From NCBI RefSeq assembly GCF_000715075.1, contig NC_134096.1, positions 67,833,026 to 67,897,025 on the forward strand: a stretch of 64,000 bases of DNA, given 5' to 3'. Each line of letters opens with the position of its first letter. Position 1 is the stretch's first letter. Shown here in pieces: positions 48,684-59,526 of this stretch. The stretch is from Nicotiana tabacum. Its lineage: Eukaryota; Streptophyta; Magnoliopsida; Solanales; Solanaceae. The position numbers were made by a program, and so were the translations under genes. A model generated the notes under the pieces. The model was not told the DNA's origin and searched no databases. It saw only the letters and a list, made by a program, of their open reading frames with translations.

Positions 48684-51462
48684 TGTAACTACCCGATCGG
48701 TCATTTTGAGCTCTTGCGTGTCGTTTGGCAGTTTGAGGCCATGAGCAGCTTCACTTAAGGTATTATGACTTGTACGCGGGGGTCGGAATTGAATTTCGGG
48801 AAGTTCAAAGTTGATTTGGAAAGAAAAAAACTCATTTCGGAAGCTTTAAGTTGGAAGAATTAACTAAAGTGTGATTTTTGAGTAAACGACCTCGGAATCA
48901 GGATTTGAAGGTTTCAACAGGTTCGTATGATAATTTTTGGACTTAGAGTATGTCTGGATCGGGTTTTGGATGACCCGGAAGCGTTTCAGCGCCTATTGTG
49001 GAAGTTGACATTTTGGAAGAATTTCATAAATTTGAGTTGAGGTATATTTCAATGTTATCAATGTCCGTTTGGGATTCCGAGTCTGGGAATAGTTCTGTAT
49101 GGTGATTCTGGTATTGGGAGCGCATCCGGAAGTGGATTTGGAGGTCCGTAGGTCATTTCGGGGTCATTTGGCGAAAGTTAGAAGTTTGAAGGTTTTTGAG
49201 AAGTTTGACAGGGAGTGAACTTTTTGATATCGGGGTCAAATTCCGATTCCGGAAGTTGGAGTAGGTCCGTAATGTCGAATGTGACTTGTGTGCAAAATTT
49301 GAGGTCAATCAAACATGATTTGATATGTTTCGGCATCGAATGTAGAAGTTTGAAGTCCTAAAGTTCATGAAACTTGAATTGGGGTGCGATTTATGATTTT
49401 GATGTTGTTTGATGTGATTTGAGGCCTCGAGCATGTCCGTTTTATATTATGGGACTGGTTTGTGTGATTGGACGGGGTCCCGGGGGCCTCGGGTGTGTTT
49501 CGGGATTGTTTCGGATCATTTTCGGGTTATTTTGGAACTACTATGCTAGTGTCTGGTTTCCTCCTTCGCGAACACGAAAGGAGTCCCTCGTTCGCGAAGA
49601 AGGACTTTGAGGTTACTGAGATTTAGCCTTCGCGAACGCGGACAAGGCAACATGAACGAGAAGAAGAATGAGAAGGAGCTGGGCCTAAGGCTGTTTGGCC
49701 TATGTGAACGTGAAGATGGGAACGCGAACGCGAAGGGGCAGGGCAGCTAGCCTTCGCGAACGCGATCAGGGTGTCGCAAACGCGAAGAGTGATTTCTGGG
49801 CAGTGAGTTGTTTTAAAACGGGATTTTGGCCATTTTCACTTCATTTCCGCCATGGGAGTCGGTCTTGGAACGATTTTGGAGCTCCATCTTCATCATCTAT
49901 GTCAAGGTAAGTGATTCCCACCTATTACAAGTTAAATACTTGGATTATATATGGATTTAGACATGAAAATTTGTAGAAATTTGGGATTTTGAAGAAAAAC
50001 CTAGAAATTGGTATTTTTGAATTTTGACCACGAAATTGGACATGGAATTTGGAATAAATTATATATTTAAGTTCGGGGTATTATGGGTAAAGTTTATTTT
50101 CAATTTTTTTTGAAATCCGGGCACGTGGGCCCAAAGGTAATTTTATCGACTTTTCGAGCGGAGTTGGAAATTGTTATAAATTGAATTATAATGAGTATTA
50201 GAGTATACATTTATGGATTTGCACAGTTATTGACTAGGTTTGGAGCGATGGTCATCGGTTTGAGTTGTTGGAAAGGCTTTGGAGCCGATTATTTAACCCC
50301 ATAGGTGAATCAAATTATTATGTGATTCTATTTGTGGGGGCTACGTACGTACGAGGTGACGAGAGTCCGTGCGTAGCTATTATTATACTTATGTCCGGAT
50401 AGTCTAGGACGCATATCATGTTGTACTTGCGATGTTTGCGTCCTACTTGTTAATTTAACTATTTAAAACATTTAGAAACTCGATAAAGGAATTGTAAATA
50501 AGGTTAAACTTCATTTACTTGACCGTTAAATGAGAATTGGTAATTCTTGGAATATTTTCCCCTTAATAAATCTTGAATTGGTTGTTTAATGTGTTTTATC
50601 TTTTGTGGAGCGGGCCGAACGCCTCGGTAGCATATAGATGCATCTATGGTTCGCGTCGTTCAACCCTCGGCAGTGCATGGTTTAAATGTTTATGTTGGAT
50701 CGGGTCGTACGACTTCGGCATGATTTGCGCATGATTGAATTGATTGCTTTGGAATTTATAATAATTGATATTGCTTTATTGGCCTAAGATACAAAATGTT
50801 AAATGATGAAAATAAATTTTGAAATTTCCTATTAACAAAAGAAATGTTTACTTACTTCATGTTATTGAGTTTACAGTCGTTCTATACAATCCATGCCTAA
50901 TTATATTATCAATATTTTATTGTTAATCCATAGTAAGTGTCGGAGTCGACCCCTCATCACTACTTCTTCGAGGTTAGACCGGATACTTACTGGGTACGCG
51001 TTGATTTACATACTCATACTACACTTGCTGCATGTTTTTTTGTGCAGGTGCATTTATGTCTAGTGGCCCTATGGGCGCAGAGGCACGGTTATTACGGGGA
51101 CTCAGGTGAGCTGCATTCCACGTTACGAGATCGTAACACGCACAGAGTCTCCATCTGAGTTATTTTACATTTTCCCTATCTAGTTTTGTATTCTAGACAT
51201 ATGTCGTATTTTATCATACTTCCTAGTTAATGCTCATGCACTTATGACTGCGATTCTTAGGGATGCTTTTGGGTTGTTCTGTATTAAAGTTGTAAGAATA
51301 TTGTCATATACTTTGTAAATTTTATTCCTTACTAATTAATGGAAGAAAAATCACGATTTCAAAAATACTAGATGAGAAATGAAGTAAATCATTTAATTGT
51401 TGACTTGCCTGACAGCAGTGTTAGGTGCCATCATGATCCTTAATGGATTTTGAGTCGTGACA
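48684..51462 (+). mobile_element. LARD-like element 5' LTR (2.78 kb)
   Basis: TGTAACTACCCGATCGG to GAGTCGTGACA. It contains a class B CpG array (49565-49785), donor-like AAGGTAAGT (49904-49912), a GAGGTGAC-loop hairpin (about 50340-50378) and the CTGCATG/GTGCAG hairpin (51028-51047). It lacks the second donor-like block present in the 3' LTR (57571-57579), and differs from that LTR at many positions (clearly several percent). Confidence 0.9.
49565..49785 (+). repeat. CpG-rich decamer array, class B (LARD 5' LTR)
   Basis: TTCGCGAACGCG-like units in both orientations, several decayed at CpG sites. The equivalent is at 56825-57055 in the 3' LTR. Confidence 0.85.
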
Positions 51463-51465
51463 ACA

Positions 51466-51478
51466 TGGTATCAGAGCA
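51466..51478 (+). other. LARD primer-binding site
   Basis: TGGTATCAGAGCA, three bases inside the 5' LTR, an exact match to the initiator-Met-tRNA type. Confidence 0.9.
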
Positions 51479-54400
51479 CTAGGTTTACTTAGGTATCACG
51501 AGTTATGAACGAGTCTAGTAGAGTCTTGCGAATCGGTACGGAGACATCTGTACTTATCTTCGAGAGGCTATAGGGCTGTTAGGAGCACTTCCCTTCTTGA
51601 TTCCTCATCGTGCGATTGGTTTCCTTTGATGTTTATGTCTTTATTTCCTTCCTACTCAATCTTATGCGACGTGAAGCGCTTGTTATCAATTGGGAATCGA
51701 AGAATTTTAATGGTACTAAAGATCGCTGCGCATTCGAGCAAATTATTATTGTCTTCTTGCGGAAAGGGGTTCTGTCATTTCAGCTCTGTAGCTAGATTTC
51801 AGATAGTTTTGAGGCTATGCACAGGTTATTGTGATGTTCATGAGTTATTATCTCACGGTGTTGATGTAATGGTGGGGTGCTCGTTTATGTGTCGATACAG
51901 TAAATGACTTGAAAAAAGGATTTCTCAGCGCATGATGTAGAGGTTTAGCATTTAATTCCAGAAAAGGAAAGGCAATCGTACTATGAATGTTCAGGTTTGG
52001 GATGATGGAGTAACAAGACCTGATATTTTCGAGCGTGGTAGAGTTCTCAATTGTATTGTGGTGTCATCATCCTTGTTGAACGCGTTAATGTTTGTCGATG
52101 CTATGGTCTTCTTCAAATTGCCTTCCGGGCAGGGTATTGTGAAGTGGTGCCTGAGATGCGGTTGTTAGAGATAACGAAGTGTAGCGATTTCGGAATCGAA
52201 TTGGTACTTCTAGTATTGATGGCTCGAGGAAGATGATCTTCTAAGAGGTTTAGAGTTGGTAGCGACTCATTTGTTCGGATATACAGAGATGTATTCGGAT
52301 TTGAGGCAACAATTGATCAGCGAAGGGCGAGGAAGGACATGTGGGAGGTGTTTTGCGGTGGTGGAATTGTTAGAAGGTCAAGTATGAAAAGCAGAAGTTG
52401 AGGAGTTGCTTAAATGAGAGGGTTGAACCAAAGTAACAGAGTAGCATATGGGTTCTGTGGTAGGATAGCTACACACCTTGAGGAAAGTTTAGAGTGATTT
52501 AGGATTCATGGTGGACAATGACTAGGACTACGGACTAATTTGGAATATTGGCTACTACTGAGGAAGGTTGGATACGACGGGAGGGAGTTGCTTAATATAA
52601 AGAGGGAGGCAACATTATTTGGATTGGAATGTATCGTCCCACCTTTAGTTTATGTCAATGGAGAGTGAACGAACTTGTATAGCTGGTGAATGAGCACGGG
52701 CTCAGGAGGGTTTATCGGTTTCATAGTAATTATACTCGGTGCAGCGTCGTTGAAAGAGGTCGGCATGGAATTTCCATAGTTGGGATATCTCCTGTGAGCA
52801 GGTTAGCGATTGTGTGGTGTTGATGAAGCTTCTACGAAGAATTTTACTGGCTATCCGGTAAGAGGTCGAATATATAAATATGGCTAGTGATTCAGAGTGT
52901 TCATAAAATGGTTAACAGGAAGATTTCGAGGAATTTGGCGGGTCGATTGCGCGAGGTCATGTCAATGAAGAAGAAGGACTCTTGGTAGGTTCCAGGGTTA
53001 TGAAATTGTAGCTTCAAGCTAAGTGGGAGTGATCCACAGTCTATGATTGGATTGCGTGGTTGTCTACTTGTGCAGTTTCTCGTTATCGGTGTATTGGTGG
53101 GTTATTACGACTGAGGAAAGAAAATATCAGTGGTAATTTGAGAAAAGGATTTGAGGAATGTGTGCTACACTTGGGCCTTATTGATTCATGTTCAGTTTTG
53201 AGAAGACTCAAAGTTTCTGCTTCTAGTGAGAGTAAAGTACAAGGGAGGAGAATTCAGTTGGGTGCTTCCTTGATAGGGTATTCACGTGCTGGCAGAGCAC
53301 GAGAGTTTGGCTTATATTCGGGAACAAGTCAGAGTGGGTGACTCTCAATAATGGTCCTAGTAAGTTCAAAAATTACAGTGCGGTGCCTAAGGATTTCGAG
53401 TCCGTGGTATGGTTAAGTATCGAGCTGTTGCAGTGGATTATGAAAGGGGCTTGGAGTGTTCTATGTTATCTTCGGTCTGCGGTGTAGCATTAGAGGAATG
53501 GGAGAAAATACCTTCGGATTCATAGAAGAAGTATCGTAATGGGTGCAAAAGATGAAGATGCGAATGTGCGTATAATGAGGGTATGAGTTAGTTCGTGAGT
53601 TTTGAGTCAACGTGGTCTCGTGAAATAGGGTCACTCAGGATGAGTGCGGATTGGTTTCGTTATATTTGGAAGGGAGCTATTATTATTCCGAAGGCAAGTC
53701 CGGAGTAAATTAGAAGAAGTCAGATCGGTTAGCAATGGTTGAATTGGCATGATGGTGGCAATGATCAGTTCCTTCAGTGTGTTGAGTTATACATGTGATT
53801 TGTAGTGGTACGTGGGAGACTTGATGGTCACCGTGATTTGATTTATTTGGAGGTATTCGATTATAATAGCTTGTCATGTGTAAATGGATCCCGGAAGAGT
53901 TATGGTGGTTTAGACCACTACTTGAGGATTGTATTTTCTGCGGTCATGGGAATTCAGTAGCGTGTTGCAATGGTTCTCCTAAAATGAGTTAAGTGAAAGG
54001 TTCATACATGATGAAGTGTGTATCCTACTAGTAGTTCAGGAGTTATGATGAAATTCTTATACTCTCACGTATTGGCATGTTAGGTGCAGTGAGCGGCTTG
54101 GGAATTTGAAGTTGAGGATCAAGGTTGTAGTTTGGTGTCGACAAGAATGTCACGAGCTCAGACGAGCAGGAAAGAATTCAGATGGTTAGAATCAGCTCGT
54201 ATTGTCTTTAGCGTCACCTGAGATCGGTGTCCCGTGTAAGAGGCTTTGTGTACTGATTTGTGCGGATTCTTAAATTGCTTTACAGCATTAGTGTGGTCGG
54301 TGGTATGGACGTGCAGACTTGTTACCTGGTGCGGAAGGTCGTGGGAGCACATCCCCCGGGAAGATTATATAAGTGTGATGTGTACTCACTTGATTGATTA

Positions 54401-55009
54401 AAGATTGAAACCAAGTATGGAGATTTTGGTACTATCGTTAATGTGAGAGTTTAGGCCTGAAAGGCGCTCTATTCAGTTGATTGTGAATTGTGGAAGTTTG
54501 TTCCGTATTCGACGACTGTTCTTGTATGTCATGGGAAAAATGTCATTGTGGATTCTTGAGAGCTTATTTGCCCAAGCATGGTATGATCAGAATCGATTTG
54601 AGGTCCGTTGATGGGTCCAGATATGGATGTGTATTCTACATCAGCCTGGTGTGTTCATTCAGCATAACATTCCCTATGGAAGAGTATTCAGGCGTGGGAT
54701 GTTAATTTCGTCTCCAGCTATTTCATGTAATACTCTATTGTGCCATGTGGGTCGTGAGACAGTTTGATTATTTGTACAATATGTTGAGGTCCCGCATAAC
54801 GGTGGTGTTATGTGAGCAGGATGGCTCTCAAGATGCAGATCATATATCGCACCTTAGTTGTGCTTGAGTTTTATAGCGTATGACGCTACCCGTCTCCCCA
54901 GGATTTGTATTATGCACTTGGCGTGCTTATGGTTGATATTCGGGCATTTCGTGAGTATAAACGTTACGGCTCGATATGTGTTTTCTTTAGATTATTATAT
55001 GTGGATCGG

Positions 55010-55135
55010 GTGGCACGCCGCCACGGGTATGTTGTTTGGATCGGATGGCACGCCGCCACGGGTATCATGGTTGGATCAGGTTGCACGACGCAACGGTATC
55101 ATGTGTGGATCGGGTTGCACGCCGCAACAATGTGA
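55010..55135 (+). repeat. Tandem repeat of about 30-bp units in LARD internal domain
   Basis: Four diverged units of the form (T)GGATCGG(G/A)T(G/T)GCACG(C/A)CGC(C/A)AC. The same array is at 62943-63068 in the downstream copy. Confidence 0.85.
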
Positions 55136-55960
55136 TGTTGAGTACAGTTTCTTGTAGCTACTTTTCTGTGTTTTTCTTCTCATTTTCTGAGGAAGGTTCA
55201 TAACATCTTTTCGGTTGTTTAAATTAGTTGCGTAGGTTAAGTGGTTATTTTCAGAGTTCATTTTCCTTATATATCACATTCGAGTTGTGGCTTGTTGGCA
55301 CATAGTGGCATCATATGAGACTTTTGGTAGTGTCTGTGGTGGCTTATTGCTTGAGCAACTTATAATGGGTGAGGCGAGGTTATTGGACCTGGGATCAGTG
55401 CAATCAGGTTTATATGAGGCACCTTAAAGAGTAAATACCGATATTCAGTCCAGAATGAGGTGATGGTTCTCGTCAGGAGGAGAGACTCCATGAATTGTGA
55501 TTCGGCAAATGGTTATGAGTTTCCATACATCACTTTTGTCATGGTAGTATTGCGAGAGTTGAAATAGGACTTCTACGCATCGTGAAGTGTATTGTGGGCA
55601 TCAGATTCGTGGGATTCCGGCCGTTGTTATCATAGAATGTTATTATGGTCATGTGAATTATGCGGTGCATGGTGTGAATTCAGTAAGATTATACAATCAT
55701 GTATTGGTACATCGTGTAGTGATTGATACGGTATTCGTATGTTGGAAGCAGACCTGGTAGAGAATTTCATATGTTGGAATTTGCCCCTAAGGCTTATTTG
55801 CCTAAATAAATGGGAGGATCTTCATATTGGATCGAGCCAATGTGCTCAACTGAGTTGTGGTAGCATGGGTAGATGCACGAGGTGTTAAACAATGATTTTG
55901 GACAACTCCAAAGCAGTTCTTAGCACGTTCGAGGACGAACGTATATTTAAGTAGAGAGAA

Positions 55961-58762
55961 TGTAATGACCCGACCGGTCATTTTGAGCTCTAGTGCGTCG
56001 TTCGACGGCTTTAGGCCATGATCAGCTTCACTTCAGGTATTATGACTTGTACGCGTGATCGGAATTGAATTTCGGAAAGTTCGAAGTTGATTTGGAAAGA
56101 AAGGTTCTCATTTCAGAAGCTTTAAGTTGGAAGAATTGACTAAAGTGTGATTTTTGAGTAAAAGACATTGGAATCGGGATTTAAAGGTTTCAACATCTTT
56201 GTATGATAATTTTTGGACTTGGGGGTATGTCCGGATCGGGTTTTGGATGACCCAGGAGCATTTTGATACTTATTGTGGAAGTTGGCATTTTGGAAGAATT
56301 CCATAAAATTGGGTTGAGGTGTATTTCAATGTTATCAATGTCCGTTTGGGATTCCGAGTCAGGGAATAACTATGTATGGTGATTCTGGTATTTGGAGCGC
56401 GTCCGAAAGTGGATTTGGAGATTTGTAGGTCATTTCGGGGTCATTTGGCTAAAGTTAGAAGTTTGAAGGTTTTTGAGAAGTTTGACCTGGAGTTGACTTT
56501 TTGATATCAAGGTCGGATATCGATTCCGGAAGTTGGAGTAGGTCCGTAATGTCGAATGTGACTTGTGTGCAAAATTTAAGGTCAATCGGACGTGATTTGA
56601 TAGGTTTCGACATCGAATGTAGAAGTTTGAAGTCCCAAAGCTCATGAAACTTGAATTGGGGTGTGATTCATAATTTTGATATTATTTGATGTGATGTGAG
56701 GCCTCGAGCAGGTACGTGTTATGTTATGGGACTAATTTGTGTGATTGGACGGGGTCCCGGGGGCCTTGGGTGTATTTCGGATCATTTCGCGCTATTTTGG
56801 AACTGTTGTGTTGGTGTCTGGTTTCCTCCTTCGCAAACGCAAAGGGAGTCCCGTGTTCGCGAAGAAGGACTTTGAGGGTGCTGAGATTTAGCCTTCGCGA
56901 ACGTGGACAAGGCAACGCGAACGCGAAGAAGAAAGGGATGGAGCTGGGCCTAAGGCTGTTTGGCCTACGCGAACGCGAAGATGGGAACGCGAACGCGAAG
57001 GGGCAGGGCAGCTGGCCTTCACGAACGCGATCAGGGGGTCGCGAACGCGAAGAGTGATTTCTGGGCAGCGAGTTGTTTTAAAACAAGATTTTGGCCATTT
57101 TCACTTTATTTCCGCCATGGGAGCCGGTCTTGGAGCGATTTTGGAGCTCCATCTTCATCATCTATGTCAAGGTAAGTGATTCTCACGTATTGCAAGTTAA
57201 ATACTTGGATTATATATGGATTTAGACATGAAAATTTGTAGAAAATTGAGATTTTGAAGAAAAACCTATAAATTGGTATTTTTGGATTTTGACCACGAAA
57301 TTGGACATGGAATTTAGAATAAATTATATATTTGACTTCGGGGTGTTATGGGTAAAGTTTATTTTTGAAAAATTTCGAAATCCGGGCACGTGGGCCCGAG
57401 GGTGATTTTATTGACTTTTCCAGTAGTGTTGGGAATTGTTGTAAATTGAATTATAATGAGTATTAGAGTATACATTTATGGATTTTCACATTTATTGACT
57501 AGTTTTGTAGCGATGGTCATTGGTTTGAGTTGTTGGAAAGGCTTTGGAGCCGGTTATGGAACTTCGGAGCGAGGTAAGTCTCCTTTCTAATCTTGTAAAA
57601 GAGAATTAATCCCATAGGTGAATCAAATTATTATGTGCTTCTATTTGTGGGGGCTACGTACGCACGAGGTGACAAGAGTCCGTGCGTAGCTACTATTATA
57701 CTTCTGTCCCGGTAGTCTAGGACTCATATCATGTTGTACTTGCGATGTTTGTGCCCTACTTGTTAATTTAACTTTTTAAAACATTTAGAAACTTGATAAA
57801 GGAATAGTAAAAAGGTTAAACTTCATTTACTTGATCGTTAAATGAGAATTTGTAATTCTTGCAATATTTGCCCCTTAATAAATCTTGAATTGGTTGTTTA
57901 ATGTGTTTTCTCTTTTGTGGAGCGGGCCAAACGCCTCGGTAGCAGATAGATGCATCTATGGTTCATGCCGTTCGACCATCGGCAGTGCACAATTTAAATA
58001 TTTATGTTGGATCGGGCCATACGACCTCGACATAATTTGCGCATGATTGAATTGGTTGCTTTGGAATTTATAATAATTGATATTGCTTCATTGGCCTGAG
58101 ATACAAAATGCTAAATGATGAAAATAAATTTTAAAATTTCCTATTAACAAAAGAATTGTTTACTTACTTCATGTTATTGAGTTTACAACCGTTCTATACA
58201 ATCCATGTCTAATTATATTATCGATATTTTATTGTTAATCCATAGTAAGTGTCGAAGTTGACCCCTCATCACTACTTCTTCGGGGTTAGAATGGATACTT
58301 ACTGGGTACGCGTTGATTTACATACCCATACCTATTTTTTTATGCAGGTGCATTTATATCTAATGGCCCCATGGGCGCAGAGGCACGATTATTGCGGGGA
58401 CTCAGGTGAGCTGCATTCCACGTTACAAGATCGCAACACGCACAGAGTATCCATCCAAGTTATTTTACATTTTCCCTGTCTAGTTTTGTATTCTAAACAT
58501 ATGTCGTATTTTATCATACTTCCTAGTTAATACTCATGCACTTGTGACACCGGGTTTTGGGGATGCTTTTGTGTTGTTCTGTATTAAAGTTGTAAGGATA
58601 TTGTCATTTACTCTGTAAATTTTATTCCTTACTATTTAATTGAAGAAAAATCATGATTTCAAAAATACTAGATGTGCAATGAAGTAAATCATTTAATTGT
58701 TGGCTTGCTTGACAGCAGTGTTAGGCGCCATCACGACCCTTAATGGATGTTGGGTCGTGACA
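55961..58762 (+). mobile_element. LARD-like element 3' LTR (2.80 kb)
   Basis: TGTAATGACCCGACCGG to GGGTCGTGACA, then CCTCG. It has a class B array (56825-57055), AAGGTAAGT (57169-57177), GAGGTAAGT (57571-57579) and the GAGGTGAC-loop hairpin (57653-57690). The CTGCACA hairpin is damaged by a deletion near 58340. Confidence 0.92.
57653..57690 (+). other. LTR hairpin with GAGGTGAC loop
   Basis: Inner stem CGCACG/CGTGCG and outer stem GCTA/TAGC, with a 4-base bulge, around an AGGTGACAAGAGTC loop. Confidence 0.65.
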
Positions 58763-59370
58763 CCTCGGAAATCTGAAGCCTCGCCATGTCCTGCCTGATC
58801 ACCCCTCCCCAATACTTCTTAGGCCGTCCTCTACCCCTTCTCGTGCCCTCCAAAGCTAGCCGCTCACACCTCCTTATCGGAGCATCTAGGCTTCTCCTTT
58901 GTACGTGTCTGAACCATTTGAGCCCTGCTTCCCGCATCTTGTAATCAATGGGAGCCACACCCACCTTCTCATGAATATCTTCATTCCTAATCTTATCCAT
59001 CCTAGAGTGACCGCACATCCACCTCAACATCCTCATTTATGCTACTTTCATCTTCTGGATATGTGAGTTTTTAACATGCCAACACTCAATCCCATACATC
59101 ATGGCCGGTCTAACCACCGCTTTGTAAAACTTACCTTTGAGTATCGGTGGCACTCTCTTATCACACAAGACTCCAGATGCTAACCTCCACTTCATCTACC
59201 CCACCCCAATACGGTGTGTGACATCCTCGTCAATCTCCCCTCCCCTCCCCTCTGTATAACCGACCCAAGGTACTTGAAACTGCCACTACTTGGTATGACC
59301 TGTGATTCAAGCTTCACTTCCACGCCAATATATGAGTTTCAAGCTTCAAGTCCATCAATGGTGGATTTGA
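58763..59370 (-). pseudogene. RTE-type LINE ORF2 fragment (C-terminal part)
   Basis: The minus strand encodes the region downstream of the reverse transcriptase of plant RTE LINEs. It includes a FKYLGSVIQ-like segment, [48 protein letters not shown] (in parts) and [18 protein letters not shown]. At least two in-frame stops break it (before MKWRLAS and before MRMLRW). It is truncated at the 5' side near 59370, and its 3' continuation is at 48276-48683. It is a dead LINE that served as target for the LARD insertion. Confidence 0.9.
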
Positions 59371-59526
59371 CTTTTTTAAGAAAAATAAAAAGACAAAAAG
59401 GGAAAAGATAAATTATGTCAAAGGACAAAACAAAATAAAGAAAAGATGAGCCGAGGAAAATAAAATTTCTTTAAAAAAGGTTTCTTGGCATACGTTGAAA
59501 TAAAATTCAGTATTAGCTAATTTACT
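59371..59526. other. A-rich DNA between LINE and duplicated LARD segment
   Basis: Unidentified. Its right end (59526/59527) is the junction of the 7,933-bp tandem duplication. Confidence 0.6.

Larger units (their letters stand above)
51463..55960 (+). mobile_element. LARD-like internal domain (4.5 kb, non-coding)
   Basis: The first 130 bases are the same leader as in the Tekay element (TCTGTACTTATCTTCGAGAG at about 51547). The last 40 bases share the hairpin ACGTTCG-AGGA-CGAACGT (55925-55942) and a purine tract GTAGAGAGAA. Between them I find no gag, protease, reverse transcriptase, RNase H or integrase motif in any frame; the longest open frames are under 100 codons. A short tandem repeat of a GGATCGGGTGGCACGCCGCC-like unit sits at 55010-55130 (about four units). 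This is the structure expected of a large retrotransposon derivative that depends on proteins made elsewhere. Confidence 0.85.

Noticed and set aside
53060..53341. 93-codon open frame with similar peptide in three LARD copies
   Set aside because: Similarity follows the DNA conservation of the whole internal domain, the minus-strand copy diverges and shifts frame after about 40 codons, and no family is recognised. Codon-position substitution analysis would be needed to revive it.
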